The notes: generated from the sequence alone by a model not told the origin. Numbered from the stretch's first letter, positions 41,124 through 50,799 are shown. The stretch: 64,000 nucleotides of DNA from Dinoroseobacter sp013215265 (GCA_963691755.1 OY829366.1:3408336-3472335); one strand, 5' to 3'. A program made the numbers and translations.

Positions 41124-41881
41124 GCGCGGCTCTCGCGACGATTTATCGGCATCCGATCAAAGCGATCGGGCGCGAAACGTTGAGCGAGGTTCTCCTAGAG
41201 GCTGGCAAACCACTGTCCTGGGATCGCAGCTTTGCGGTCGCGCATGAACGTTCTCGCGAAGCTGATTTGACCCGAACATGGGCCCCGAAGGCCAACTTTT
41301 TACGTGGTGTGACCGGCCCCGAACTGATGGCGGTCGAGTGCACGTTTAATCCGTCAAACATGCAGATTACGCTGACCCATCCGCGAGCCGGCAAGTTTGC
41401 CGGAAACCTGAACCGGGCCGAAGACGAGCGCGCCCTTCTTGAATGGCTCGATCCGCTCTGGCCAAAAGACGCCCCGAGGCCGACGCATTTGGTCCATCAC
41501 GAAGGCGCGGCACAGACCGACGTGCCTGATCCGTGGCTGGCTCTAAACAGTAGTACAGCCCACCGCATGGTTGCCGAAAAGCTCAATCGTGCAGACCTTT
41601 CCATTCATCGTTGGCGCGGCAACCTTTGGATCGACGGCTTGGGGCCCTGGGAAGAATTCGAGTGGATTGGCAAGTCTGTTCGTATCGGTGAAGCTGTTCT
41701 TAAGGTCGAACAAAGGATCACGCGCTGTAAGGCCACAATGGCGAACCCAGAAACCGGACGCCGCGACGCTGACACGCTCGGGGCACTCGAGAATGGTTGG
41801 GGACATACGGATTTTGGTGTTTATGCCGAAGTGACTCAGACTGGCATGATTCGACCCGGCGACAGCGTCGAGGTGATCTAA
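41120..41881 (+). CDS. MOSC domain-containing protein
   Basis: The 253-residue protein has a short N-terminal MOSC-N like barrel (IYRHPIKAIGRETLSEV) and a MOSC domain with RWRGNLWIDGLGPWEEFEWIGKSVRIG and RITRCKATMANPETGRRD, including the conserved cysteine that takes part in molybdenum-cofactor-like binding. It may be a reductase subunit of the mARC type; partners are unknown. It overlaps yidC and engB. Confidence 0.88.
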   Translation: MSAALATIYRHPIKAIGRETLSEVLLEAGKPLSWDRSFAVAHERSREADLTRTWAPKANFLRGVTGPELMAVECTFNPSNMQITLTHPRAGKFAGNLNRAEDERALLEWLDPLWPKDAPRPTHLVHHEGAAQTDVPDPWLALNSSTAHRMVAEKLNRADLSIHRWRGNLWIDGLGPWEEFEWIGKSVRIGEAVLKVEQRITRCKATMANPETGRRDADTLGALENGWGHTDFGVYAEVTQTGMIRPGDSVEVI

Positions 41882-42528
41882 TGAAGCTAACCTTTCCACT
41901 TGCCGATATTGACGACGCGACCCTTGAGGCAGGGCGTAAGCTTTTTGCTGGACCGGTTGATTTTCGCAAGGGCGTTGTCGCTATGTCCGGTCTTCCACCA
42001 GATGATCGGTTGGAAGTGTGTTTCGCAGGGCGTTCGAATGTTGGAAAATCAAGCCTGATCAATGCCCTAACAGGTCGCAAAGCACTGGCTCGCGCATCCA
42101 ACACCCCCGGCCGCACCCAAGAGATCAACTTCTTCGATCTCGGCACCGAACGTTATCTCGTCGATTTGCCAGGCTATGGTTTCGCAAACGCTCCGGTCGC
42201 GGTTGTCGAGAAATGGCAACGCCTCTTGAAGTCCTATCTGTCAGGCCGCGCAAGCTTGCGACGTGCCTTTGTCTTGATCGACGCACGCCATGGGGTCAAA
42301 CCTGTAGACGCCGAAATCCTGTCCCTTCTGGACAAGTCAGCCGTTCCTTTTCAGGTAGTTTTGACAAAGGCCGACAAGATTAGCACCACACAGCGTGAAC
42401 AGGTACTTGAACAGGTCCGTGAAAAGCTTGCAAAGCACCCAGCCGCGTTTCCAGAGTTGGTTCTGACGTCATCTGAAAAAGGCGAAGGAATCGCGACCCT
42501 ACGCGGGATCATTGCAGGACTAATCTAG
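41881..42528 (+). CDS. engB: Ribosome biogenesis GTPase EngB (YihA/YsxC)
   Basis: This 215-residue GTPase has G1 GRSNVGKSSLINALTGRK, DLPGYGFANA with DxPG, TKADK and the SSEKGEG loop. It assists late 50S assembly. It starts by one-base overlap (TAATG) with the MOSC gene and lies before argB. Confidence 0.95.
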   Translation: MKLTFPLADIDDATLEAGRKLFAGPVDFRKGVVAMSGLPPDDRLEVCFAGRSNVGKSSLINALTGRKALARASNTPGRTQEINFFDLGTERYLVDLPGYGFANAPVAVVEKWQRLLKSYLSGRASLRRAFVLIDARHGVKPVDAEILSLLDKSAVPFQVVLTKADKISTTQREQVLEQVREKLAKHPAAFPELVLTSSEKGEGIATLRGIIAGLI

Positions 42529-42591
42529 CGGCGGCTTGCCCCAACCATTGCCTTGGCGTAATACGCGGCGAACCTGCCGACGGGCCCTAGC

Positions 42592-43458
42592 ATGAAGTCT
42601 CGCAAAATCATGAACAGCGATTGGATCGCCACAGCACGTACGCTCAATCAAGCGCTCCCCTATCTTCAGCGATACGATGAAGCTGTCGTTGTGGTGAAGT
42701 TTGGCGGAAACGCGATGGGTGATGACGCCGCCATGGACAGCTTTGCGCGGGATATCGTTTTGATGCGCCAGATCGGTGTGAACCCGGTGGTGGTGCACGG
42801 CGGAGGACCGATGATCAATGCCATGCTGGAAAAGCTAGAAATCGAGACGAAATTTGTCGGCGGCAAACGCGTGACCGATGAGGCCACCGTTGAAGTTGTC
42901 GAGATGGTTCTGTCTGGCCGCGTAAATAAGCGTATCGTGCAGGCCATCAACGGACAAGGCGGACGTGCAGTTGGCCTGTCAGGCAAAGACGCAAACCTTA
43001 TGGTCTGCGATCCGGCCAATCCCGAACTGGGATTTGTTGGCGAGCCGGTCGAGGTAGATCCAAAGCTTCTGAACGAGCTTTTTGCAAATGAGATCATTCC
43101 GGTTATCGCACCAATTGGAGTTGGCCGCGATGGCGAAACCTTCAACGTGAACGGGGATACCGCCGCGGGGGCAATCGCGGCGGCGCTCAAAGCAGATCGC
43201 TTGTTGCTGCTAACAGATGTGGCCGGTGTCAAAGATGCCAGCGGGGAAGTTGTCACGGCGCTGACGACAGCGCAGGTCAGTGAGATGACCAGAGATGGCG
43301 TTATTGCAGGCGGCATGATCCCAAAAACAGAGACAGCTGTTGCTGCGCTGAACGGGGGCGTACGCGCCGTTGTGATCCTTGATGGGCGGGTCTCCAACGC
43401 ATGCCTGTTGGAATTGTTCACAGAACACGGTGCCGGTTCAATGATCCGCGCGGAATGA
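42592..43458 (+). CDS. argB: Acetylglutamate kinase
   Basis: The 288-residue kinase phosphorylates N-acetylglutamate in arginine synthesis. It has VVVKFGGNAMG, VHGGGPMINAML, NVNGDTAAGAIAAALKADRLLLLTDVAGV and GGMIPKTETAVAAL. The N-terminal helix suggests the hexameric, arginine-inhibited type. ATG 42592 and ATG 42610 are both possible. It is coupled to the next gene by four bases. Confidence 0.96.
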   Translation: MKSRKIMNSDWIATARTLNQALPYLQRYDEAVVVVKFGGNAMGDDAAMDSFARDIVLMRQIGVNPVVVHGGGPMINAMLEKLEIETKFVGGKRVTDEATVEVVEMVLSGRVNKRIVQAINGQGGRAVGLSGKDANLMVCDPANPELGFVGEPVEVDPKLLNELFANEIIPVIAPIGVGRDGETFNVNGDTAAGAIAAALKADRLLLLTDVAGVKDASGEVVTALTTAQVSEMTRDGVIAGGMIPKTETAVAALNGGVRAVVILDGRVSNACLLELFTEHGAGSMIRAE

Positions 43459-44111
43459 TCACTGCGCAAACCCTCGCCAAGGGCGCAGCGGAGCGTCACC
43501 TTTCTGTACTTGGCATCCTCGATATCTCCGACGATCCTGACACACCTGCACAATCCAATCGGTTGGCCTTGCTTGGCCCTGCCCCTGACAGCTTTTGGCC
43601 GGCCTTTCAGCGCAGCGAAGAAGCGCGCGACGGAAAAGCTGATCCTATAGATCGCTGGTCGCGGCGCGTTATTGGCAACTGGGCATGCGACCTGAAAGGC
43701 AAAGCACTATTCCCGTTCGGAGGACCGCCCTATCGGCCATTCCTGCGATGGGCAGTGGAAAGCGGGCGCGCCTGGGCATCCCCCGTGGGCCCACTGGTTC
43801 ATGACCACTTTGGATTGATGGTCAGCTACCGTGGCGCCATAGCGCTAGATATGCCCTTTGAGCTGCCGACAGCAGGGGTCAACCCGTGCACCACTTGTGA
43901 CGGCAAACCATGCCTGTCAGCCTGCCCCGTCGGCGCTTTGGGGGCCGGCAATTACGATGTGTCCGGTTGCAAGTCACATATTTCTTCTGATGCAGGTGCA
44001 GACTGCCTGTCAGCGGGCTGTCTAGTTCGTTGCGCCTGCCCGATAAGTCTTGGCGCGGGGCGCAATCCGGCACAATCTGCGTATCATATGAAACTTTTTC
44101 TGGGGGCGTGA
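43455..44111 (+). CDS. 4Fe-4S ferredoxin-type protein
   Basis: The 218-residue protein has one CxxC-type iron-sulfur cluster motif NPCTTCDGKPCLSACPVGAL and a second cysteine group CLSAGCLVRCACPISLG, separated by 30 residues, after an alpha/beta N-terminal part. The layout faintly resembles the ferredoxin half of QueG-like epoxyqueuosine reductases, but the corrin-binding domain is not evident. Function is unknown. It overlaps argB and the SixA-like gene. Confidence 0.82.
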   Translation: MITAQTLAKGAAERHLSVLGILDISDDPDTPAQSNRLALLGPAPDSFWPAFQRSEEARDGKADPIDRWSRRVIGNWACDLKGKALFPFGGPPYRPFLRWAVESGRAWASPVGPLVHDHFGLMVSYRGAIALDMPFELPTAGVNPCTTCDGKPCLSACPVGALGAGNYDVSGCKSHISSDAGADCLSAGCLVRCACPISLGAGRNPAQSAYHMKLFLGA

Positions 44112-44605
44112 TGAAAACCCTTCTGCTGCTGCGCCATGCTAAATCGAGCTGGGGGAACCCAGATCTTCCGGACCACGACCGTGCCTTGAACAAGCGTGGC
44201 CAACGTGCGGCACCTGCAATTGGGTCTTGGATCAAGGAAAACGGGTTCCTTCCGTCTCAGGCCTTCGTATCAGATGCGAGACGCGCGCTGGAGACGTGGG
44301 GCAGGCTTGGGATTGATGCAGATGTTTCGATCCGCCCGGAGATGTATCATGCAACGCCGGACACCCTGCTTGATCTCGTCAACGGCGCGACAAGCGAACG
44401 CATCATTCTTGTGGGCCACAACCCCGGGATTGGGTTGCTGGCTCAGGGGATTGTCCAATCGCCACCTTACCATGAGCGATTTGACCAGTTCCCAACGGCT
44501 GCTCTTTTAGTCGCCAGTTTCGACGTCCCAAGATGGGGGGATGTCACACCGCATTCAGGCAAGGTCGAAGCCTTTGTCACACCACACGACCTGAACAGTT
44601 CGTAA
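44111..44605 (+). CDS. Histidine phosphatase family protein (SixA-like)
   Basis: This 164-residue protein starts MKTLLLLRHAKSSWGNPDLP, with the catalytic RH of the phosphoglycerate-mutase fold, and has VGHNPGIGLLAQG with the second catalytic histidine. SixA removes phosphate from histidine phosphotransfer proteins. ATG 44111 overlaps the previous stop by one base. A strong terminator follows. Confidence 0.88.
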   Translation: MKTLLLLRHAKSSWGNPDLPDHDRALNKRGQRAAPAIGSWIKENGFLPSQAFVSDARRALETWGRLGIDADVSIRPEMYHATPDTLLDLVNGATSERIILVGHNPGIGLLAQGIVQSPPYHERFDQFPTAALLVASFDVPRWGDVTPHSGKVEAFVTPHDLNSS

Positions 44606-44608
44606 CAA

Positions 44609-44636
44609 AAAAGGCCGCGTCGGAACGCGGCCTTTT
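44609..44636. terminator. Bidirectional terminator between SixA-like gene and bzt operon
   Basis: AAAAGGCCGCG at 44609-44619 pairs with CGCGGCCTTTT at 44626-44636 around TCGGAA; each strand reads a T-run at its end. It ends both convergent transcripts. Confidence 0.92.
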
Positions 44637-44653
44637 AATACTCTTGTTTAAGC

Positions 44654-45439
44654 TCAGTGTCCGAGAATCTGGCTCAGGAACAGCTTCGTCCGATCCGACT
44701 TTGGATCGTTGAAGAATGGCTCAGGCTCGTTCTGTTCAACGATCTGACCCTGGTCCATGAAGATCACCCGGTCCGCGACCTGACGGGCAAAGCCCATCTC
44801 GTGGGTCACACAAATCATTGTCATACCCTCTTCGGCGAGCTCGATCATGGTGTCGAGCACCTCTTTGATCATCTCAGGGTCAAGCGCAGAGGTCGGTTCA
44901 TCAAACAGCATGATCCGTGGGCGCATGCAGAGCGAGCGCGCAATCGCCACACGCTGCTGCTGACCACCCGAAAGCTGACCTGGATACTTGTCGGCCTGCT
45001 CCGGGATTTTCACCTTGGTCAGGAAGTGCATCGCTGTTTCTTCGGCTTCCTTCTTTGGGATCTTGCGAACCCAGATCGGCGCCAGTGTGCAATTCTCAAG
45101 GATTGTGAGGTGCGGGAACAGGTTGAAGTGCTGGAACACCATTCCAACTTCTGATCGGATCTTGTCGATGTTCTTCAGATCCGAAGACAAGAGCGTACCA
45201 TCCACTGTGATGGAGCCTGCCTGGTGCTCTTCCAGAGCATTGATGCAGCGGATCAGCGTGGATTTGCCGGAACCGGACGGTCCACACACAACGATCCGTT
45301 CGCCCTGATACACGGTCAGGTCGATATCGCGCAGAACGTGGAACGTACCGTACCACTTGTTCATGCTCTGAATTTCGATCGCGACCTGATCCGAGATGGC
45401 AGAGGCCTTCGCTTCAACTTTTGCAGCTGTGTCAGACAT
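44654..45439 (-). CDS. bztD: Glutamate/glutamine/aspartate/asparagine ABC transporter ATPase
   Basis: The 261-residue ATPase has CGPSGSGKSTLIRCIN, LSGGQQQRVAIARSLCMRP and LFDEPTSALDPEM, and matches polar amino-acid transporters (BztD/AapP/GlnQ). It powers the importer made of BztA, BztB and BztC. It is the last gene of the operon on the minus strand, 14 bases after bztC. Confidence 0.93.
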   Translation of the reverse strand: MSDTAAKVEAKASAISDQVAIEIQSMNKWYGTFHVLRDIDLTVYQGERIVVCGPSGSGKSTLIRCINALEEHQAGSITVDGTLLSSDLKNIDKIRSEVGMVFQHFNLFPHLTILENCTLAPIWVRKIPKKEAEETAMHFLTKVKIPEQADKYPGQLSGGQQQRVAIARSLCMRPRIMLFDEPTSALDPEMIKEVLDTMIELAEEGMTMICVTHEMGFARQVADRVIFMDQGQIVEQNEPEPFFNDPKSDRTKLFLSQILGH

Positions 45440-45453
45440 TGATCAGCCCTTTC

Positions 45454-46758
45454 TTATCGATGATCGGTGGCAAGCTGACGCTCGAGCCACTGCGAGTATT
45501 GAGAGATGCCGTAGCACATGATGAAGAACAGTAAGGCGGCAAAGCCAAACAGTTCCCAGTAAACGCCGTTCCAGTCCGTGGAAGACAGAATCGGTCCTCG
45601 GATCATGCCAACAAGGTCGAACATGGAGATAACCGAAACCAAAGTGGTGTCTTTGAACAGACCCACCGCAACGTTCACGATGCCCGGGATCGAGATCTTC
45701 AAAGCCTGAGGCAGAATAATCAGGCGCATCGACTGCGGATAATCCAGACCCAAGCTGTCAGCGGCTTCGTATTGACCGGTTGGGAGCGCCGCAAGGCCAC
45801 CCCGGATCACCTCGGCGATATATGCGGCGGCGAACAGCGTGATCATGATGATCACCCGGACAACCAGATCGAAGTTTGCTTCAGGCGGCAAGAAATAAGC
45901 CAAAACCACGTTTGCCACGAAAAGTAATGTGATCAACGGCACACCGCGCACAAACTCAATGAAGACCACACAGATCCACTTAATGATTGGCATGCTGGAC
46001 TGACGCCCAAGGGCCAGGATGATCCCGAGCGGTAGCGCCAGCGAAAGACAGACCACGCCAAGGATCATGTTCAACATGAAACCACCGACCTGACGACTTT
46101 CCACAAACTCCAACTCGATAGGAATTAGGTTTGCAAGAACTGGCGTTATAAAGTCGGCAATCCACCAGAACACGAAGGCCCCGACAATCGCGCCGAAGAA
46201 CGAAATTGCGAAAGACCGCGTGATGAACTGGCGATACACCATGTAGCCGGCGACGAAGCCACCTGCAGCGAATACAGGCACCCAGATGTTGCCACCCCAG
46301 ATCAGCCAGTACCCCAGGAAAGGGTAGACTGCTGTCATGATCAGTAATTTACGGGGCAGCTTGTAGAACATCACAGGTGCAAACGCGACGAACAGCAAGA
46401 TGAACGCAAGCGTTGGGCGCCAGTATTGATCCGTTGGATATTGGAAACCAAAGAGCAACTGGTTCCAGCGTTCCGTCAGAACCGCAAAGCACCCACCCGT
46501 GGCACCATCAAGAATGGTGCGACAATCCCGGATAGAAGGTGCATCCCAAATGCCGTTCAACAGCCAAGGAAGCGATGCAGCCAGGATCAGGTAAATCGCC
46601 CAAAGCGAAAGCACCGTTAGGACACCGTTGGTAACCGACGAGAAAAGGTTCTCTCGCAGCCATTTGATCAGTCCGCGCTCTCCTAAGGGCGGTTCACGTT
46701 CAGGAATTGTATCATGTCGTACGAAGGCGACAGTGGAGTTGGCGTTGGTATCGCTCAT
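45454..46758 (-). CDS. bztC: Amino-acid ABC transporter permease
   Basis: This 434-residue permease has about eight helices and the EAA-like loop EVIRGGLAALPTGQYEAADSLGLDYPQSMRLIILPQALK in part. It is large, as BztC/AapM with an extra N-terminal region. It lies one base after bztB, so translation is coupled. Confidence 0.9.
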   Translation of the reverse strand: MSDTNANSTVAFVRHDTIPEREPPLGERGLIKWLRENLFSSVTNGVLTVLSLWAIYLILAASLPWLLNGIWDAPSIRDCRTILDGATGGCFAVLTERWNQLLFGFQYPTDQYWRPTLAFILLFVAFAPVMFYKLPRKLLIMTAVYPFLGYWLIWGGNIWVPVFAAGGFVAGYMVYRQFITRSFAISFFGAIVGAFVFWWIADFITPVLANLIPIELEFVESRQVGGFMLNMILGVVCLSLALPLGIILALGRQSSMPIIKWICVVFIEFVRGVPLITLLFVANVVLAYFLPPEANFDLVVRVIIMITLFAAAYIAEVIRGGLAALPTGQYEAADSLGLDYPQSMRLIILPQALKISIPGIVNVAVGLFKDTTLVSVISMFDLVGMIRGPILSSTDWNGVYWELFGFAALLFFIMCYGISQYSQWLERQLATDHR

Positions 46759-46759
46759 C

Positions 46760-47977
46760 TCAGCGCTCCTTCAGTTTAACGGCATTGTTATAGACGTTCA
46801 TGATCGCTGAAATTCCAAGGCTGATGAGCAGGTAAAAAAGCATCAGCAGAAGGACGGCTTCGATCGCGCGACCGGTCTGGTTCAGGGTAATGCCCCCAAG
46901 CGTCCCGGTAACGTCCATGTATCCTACAGCAATCGCGAGCGACGAGTTCTTCGTCAGGTTCAGGTATTGCGAGATCAGCGGCGGGATGATGACCCGAAGC
47001 GCCTGCGGCAGGATCACAAGGTTCATGATCCGGTTCGGGCGTAGCCCCAACGCTCCGGCGGCTTCAGTCTGACCTTTGGAAATCGCCATGATACCTGCAC
47101 GAACGTTTTCAGCGATAAACGCACCGGTATAGAGCGACAATGCGAACCAAAGAGCGATGAGCGATCCGCGGACTTGGATGCCCCCCTGAAAGTTGAACCC
47201 GCGAAGTTCCGGATATTCCAATCCAACCGGCCGACCCATAATGAAGAACATCAGGATCGTGGGAAGGAAGAAAATCGCAATCGAGGGCCACAGCGTTGGC
47301 AGCAAGCGCCCCGTGTCATAGAGGACCTTTGTCGCATAACGCCGATAAGCGATCATCGCAATGACAGACAGCACAAACGTCAAAACCACAATAAGCGATC
47401 CCGAGCCCCAGACAGGCGCCGGGACGTAGACCCCTCGGTTTGTGAACGCAAAGGCATCAAACAACATTGTGGCTGTGGCGTTATCTCCCCTGAAGGAGCG
47501 TGGACCAGGCAATGAAACGGTCATGATCGAAAAGATAATCAGGATCCAGATCAAGACAGGCACATTACGGAATGCTTCGACGTAAACCGCCATCAATTTG
47601 CTCACGACCCAGTTGTTCGACAACCGCAGAACGCCGGCAAACACGCCGAGGAAAGTCGCAGTAATGCAGCCAAGGAAAGCCACGATCAGCGTGTTCAACA
47701 CACCAACAAAGGCAGCCCTCAGATGAGTGTCTTGGCTTGTGAAGGAAATCGGCTGTTGGTTGATATCGTAGCCAGCAGGATTCCCAAGAAACTTATAAGA
47801 AATGTCTTGCCCGAGGTTCTCCAAGTTCACCACCGCATTGGAAATCAACCAAGCGATGAAGAAGCAGAGCCCAAGCAGAGCGATGAATTGGAAGGTAAGT
47901 GATCGATACCGCGTGTCGTTGATCAGCATACTCAGCTTGAAGCTGGTCTGCGGCGGTAAATCTGTAGTGTTGCTCAT
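46760..47977 (-). CDS. bztB: Amino-acid ABC transporter permease
   Basis: The 405-residue permease has about eight helices and the EAA loop ENVRAGIMAISKGQTEAAGALGLRPNRIMNLVILPQALR in part. It pairs with BztC to form the channel of the BztABCD importer for glutamate, glutamine, aspartate and asparagine. A terminator lies upstream between it and bztA. Confidence 0.9.
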   Translation of the reverse strand: MSNTTDLPPQTSFKLSMLINDTRYRSLTFQFIALLGLCFFIAWLISNAVVNLENLGQDISYKFLGNPAGYDINQQPISFTSQDTHLRAAFVGVLNTLIVAFLGCITATFLGVFAGVLRLSNNWVVSKLMAVYVEAFRNVPVLIWILIIFSIMTVSLPGPRSFRGDNATATMLFDAFAFTNRGVYVPAPVWGSGSLIVVLTFVLSVIAMIAYRRYATKVLYDTGRLLPTLWPSIAIFFLPTILMFFIMGRPVGLEYPELRGFNFQGGIQVRGSLIALWFALSLYTGAFIAENVRAGIMAISKGQTEAAGALGLRPNRIMNLVILPQALRVIIPPLISQYLNLTKNSSLAIAVGYMDVTGTLGGITLNQTGRAIEAVLLLMLFYLLISLGISAIMNVYNNAVKLKER

Positions 47978-48067
47978 GCCAGCGGTCCCTATGGCGCAAT
48001 ACGTATAAGTACGGGCTCAATACGGCCCGAAGAGGAAATACGAGGAGCGAGAAGTGTTCGAAATTAA

Positions 48068-48100
48068 AAAAGGGCGCGAACGAGTCGCGCCCTTTTCTTC
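48068..48100 (-). terminator. Intercistronic terminator between bztA and bztB
   Basis: AAAAGGGCGCGA at 48068-48079 pairs with TCGCGCCCTTTT at 48085-48096 around ACGAG; on the minus strand it ends with a T-run. It lies just after bztA, and should let bztA be made in excess of the membrane genes. Confidence 0.85.
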
Positions 48101-48108
48101 ATAAGGAC

Positions 48109-49125
48109 TTAGCGGAAGGGTGGGCTGTAAAGCAGACCGCCGTCTTTCCACTGGGCGTTGAGGCCACGGCTCAGACCGATTGGGGTCGCTTCGCCGATGT
48201 TGGCTTCAAAGATTTCGCCATAGTTGCCACCAACCATCAGAGCGCGCTTGGCCCACTCACCGTCGAGGCCGATCATGGCACCAAGCTCACCTTCGGTACC
48301 GAGGATACGGTTGATCTCTGGGTTGTTGGATCCGCCGCTCAGCTCACCGATGTTTGCCGAGGTGATGCCCAGCTCTTCAGCCGAGATCAGTGCATTCAGG
48401 GTCCAGCGAACAATGTCGCCCCATTCGTTGTCGCCGTGACGTACAACTGGGCCGAGTGGCTCTTTGGATACGATCTCTGGCAGAACGACGTGATCACCTG
48501 GGTTTTCGAAGTTGGCACGTGTTGCGGCCAGGCCCGAAGCATCGGTGGTGTAAACGTCACATGCACCAGCAAGGTACTGCTGCTGCGCTTCTGCGTTGGT
48601 TTCGATCGGAACCGGATCGTAGGACATGTTGTTCGAACGGAAGAAGTCTGCCAGGTTCAGTTCGGTGGTTGTACCGGTCTGAATACATACGGTTGCACCG
48701 TCCAGTTCGGTTGCCGAGGACACACCCAGTTCACGTGGGACCATGAAGCCCTGACCGTCGTAGTAGTTAACACCCACAAATTCGAACTTCAGGTCGTTGT
48801 CACGGCTGAAAGTCCATGTGGTGTTGCGGGCCAGCATGTCGATCTCGCCAGCCGCAAGCGCGGTGAAGCGGGTCTTACCGGTCAGCGGCACGAAAGTTAC
48901 GGCGTTGGCATCGCTGAGAACAGCGGCTGCGACAGCGCGGCAGACGGCGACATCGAAGCCACCCCAAACGCCATCGGCGTCAGGTGCTGCGAAGCCCACG
49001 AGGCCCGTGTTTACACCGCAGTTCAGCACGCCGCGTGCTTTCACATCGTCCAAGGTCGCGGCGGCGGAAGCACCTGCTGCGAGACCGGCGACGGTTAGCG
49101 CGCCTAGGAATACTGTTTTTTTCAT
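48109..49125 (-). CDS. bztA: Amino-acid ABC transporter periplasmic binding protein
   Basis: The 338-residue precursor has a signal peptide MKKTVFLGALTVAGLAAGAS, then LDDVKARGVLNCGVNTGLVGFAAPDADGVWGGFDVAVCRA in part, as in the BztA/AapJ family. It binds acidic amino acids and their amides in the periplasm. ATG 49125 follows a GAGGTAAAT site. The 298-base region upstream to 49423 holds its promoter and two TTGGGCAA repeats (49226-49233, 49301-49308) but no gene. Confidence 0.93.
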   Translation of the reverse strand: MKKTVFLGALTVAGLAAGASAAATLDDVKARGVLNCGVNTGLVGFAAPDADGVWGGFDVAVCRAVAAAVLSDANAVTFVPLTGKTRFTALAAGEIDMLARNTTWTFSRDNDLKFEFVGVNYYDGQGFMVPRELGVSSATELDGATVCIQTGTTTELNLADFFRSNNMSYDPVPIETNAEAQQQYLAGACDVYTTDASGLAATRANFENPGDHVVLPEIVSKEPLGPVVRHGDNEWGDIVRWTLNALISAEELGITSANIGELSGGSNNPEINRILGTEGELGAMIGLDGEWAKRALMVGGNYGEIFEANIGEATPIGLSRGLNAQWKDGGLLYSPPFR

Positions 49126-49423
49126 ATTTACCTCTATCCTGATGGTACGCCCAAAATGAGCGTGTAAGTGCCCTGTTGACCGGGCGTATGCGAAATCGGT
49201 CATGAGTCCCGAAAACGCCCCTAAATTGGGCAAATTCCAAGAAAGAGGCAAGGGTAGCCTGCGGAAACAATCAAGGTTGACATCAAAAACGGCAAATATT
49301 TTGGGCAATGCCTCTTAAAATGAAGGTTTTGATGGGATGTCGGCCCAATGACCCAGGGTAATAAATATTACTATAGGTTGTATTTTTATAAACCTAACGC
49401 CCTTTAGTTGCTTCTTGTGCCCT

Positions 49424-50131
49424 TTAAGTAGAAATACAGAAAACCTCAATCGCCCTCAGAAAGTCCTGACGCTTCGATTCTGCCAGTTCCTCAGCCTCCT
49501 CATCCGCGCCCCATTGCTCGATTTGCCAAAGCTCATCGAGACGCGCAATCGGCCACGCATCCTGCGCGGAAATTGCCCCATCTGTCACCGCTAAGGCCAA
49601 TATTAGGGAACCGGAAATCGTGATCAGATCATACATACCGGTGAGCTGAAACGCCGTCATTTTCTCCAGTGGTGCGCGCAAGCGCAACATGCTCTGAGGA
49701 TCTTGAGAGATCGGCACAATGCCCGTCGTCACGATCATCGGTGAGGTGTAACGTTCATGGACCCAGTCGAGCCATGGCGACCACTGGGCCCTTTGCCGAT
49801 CAACCAGCTCTTTCGGCTGGTCAGCATGGTAACACAACAAGTCACTCTCCCCATAGGCGGCCAACATATCGATGATCTCAGCGCGTTGAGGCGTGACCTT
49901 GTCGATCGCAGAATTCGCGGCCCGGGTGAATGGCATGGAATTTGGGTCAACAGCTTCTTCGACCGCGTCCCATTCAGCTGCAAGCCGCTCGGCAAAGGCG
50001 CGCGTGGGCAACGATAGCTCAGATTTCAGCGGCGTACGTACGGTCCTGCCATCCAGCGCGACCGTGAAACCATTTTCGGCGTCTACAACATCGACCGACG
50101 TCCAGAACTTTTTTGCAGCCCAACCTGTCAT
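49424..50131 (-). CDS. ATP12-family F1 assembly chaperone
   Basis: This 235-residue protein has AKKFWTSVDVVDAENGFTVALDGRTVRTPLK, AEWDAVEEAVDPNSMPFTRAANSAID in part, and the GADEEAEEL stretch near the end, as in ATP12 proteins, which help assemble the F1 alpha subunit. It is coupled by four bases to the HAD gene upstream, which fixes ATG 50131 as the start. A weak hairpin TAGGTT/AACCTA lies beyond its end at 49374-49396. Confidence 0.9.
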   Translation of the reverse strand: MTGWAAKKFWTSVDVVDAENGFTVALDGRTVRTPLKSELSLPTRAFAERLAAEWDAVEEAVDPNSMPFTRAANSAIDKVTPQRAEIIDMLAAYGESDLLCYHADQPKELVDRQRAQWSPWLDWVHERYTSPMIVTTGIVPISQDPQSMLRLRAPLEKMTAFQLTGMYDLITISGSLILALAVTDGAISAQDAWPIARLDELWQIEQWGADEEAEELAESKRQDFLRAIEVFCIST

Positions 50132-50799
50132 CTCAGGAACCCCGTCTTGCAAAGATAAGGGATCAACTCCCTAAAATCCTTCAGTACCGTTTGCGTGGCC
50201 CCAACGCCTTCGAGAGCGCTCACAGAATGGTAGCCCCACGCAACGCCAATACCCGCGATCCCCGCGTTTCCAGCCATTTCCATGTCGTAGGTCGTGTCCC
50301 CGATCATGACGGTGTCAGCAGCCTCCACCCCCGCCTCAGCCATAGCGTCCATCAACATTGATGGGTGCGGCTTGGAAGGATGCGTGTCGGCGGTCTGGGT
50401 TGTTACGAAAACCCTGTCCAGCTGATGTGCCTCGATGATATGCCGAACGCCACGTCGGGATTTGCCTGTGGCCATCCCGAGCAAAACGTCATCGCGATTT
50501 GAAAGGTCTTCCAACACGTCTTCGGCGTAGGGATAGAAAGGGGCGGCGTCTTTCATTTGTATGCGCAGCTCCGCGTAGCTTGCGCGGTATCCGTCAACGA
50601 GTGCATCAATCTCAGAAGGGCTTGCCTGAGGGCAGAGTTTGGACATTGCTTCAGGCAAAGATAGTCCGACAATGGAAAGCAGAGCATCGCGTACTGGAAG
50701 CTCGATACCTACCCTCGCAAAAGCAAACTCCATCGCAGCAACGATATGGGCCTGGCTGTCTACCAGCGTTCCATCAACATCAAATATGATCAGTTTCAA
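50128..50799 (-). CDS. HAD-family hydrolase, phosphoglycolate-phosphatase-like
   Basis: The 223-residue protein begins MKLIIFDVDGTLVDSQAHIV, with the nucleophile aspartates, and has SKPHPSMLMDAM and MIGDTTYDMEMAGNAG. It resembles Gph and related phosphatases; the substrate is not fixed by the motifs. The gene overlaps both the ATP12 gene and the RluA-type gene by four bases. Confidence 0.88.
   Translation of the reverse strand: MKLIIFDVDGTLVDSQAHIVAAMEFAFARVGIELPVRDALLSIVGLSLPEAMSKLCPQASPSEIDALVDGYRASYAELRIQMKDAAPFYPYAEDVLEDLSNRDDVLLGMATGKSRRGVRHIIEAHQLDRVFVTTQTADTHPSKPHPSMLMDAMAEAGVEAADTVMIGDTTYDMEMAGNAGIAGIGVAWGYHSVSALEGVGATQTVLKDFRELIPYLCKTGFLR

Noticed and set aside
42666..43553. 295-codon frame on the minus strand
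   Set aside because: Antisense to argB; low-complexity Ser/Thr/Ala-rich translation typical of a shadow frame.
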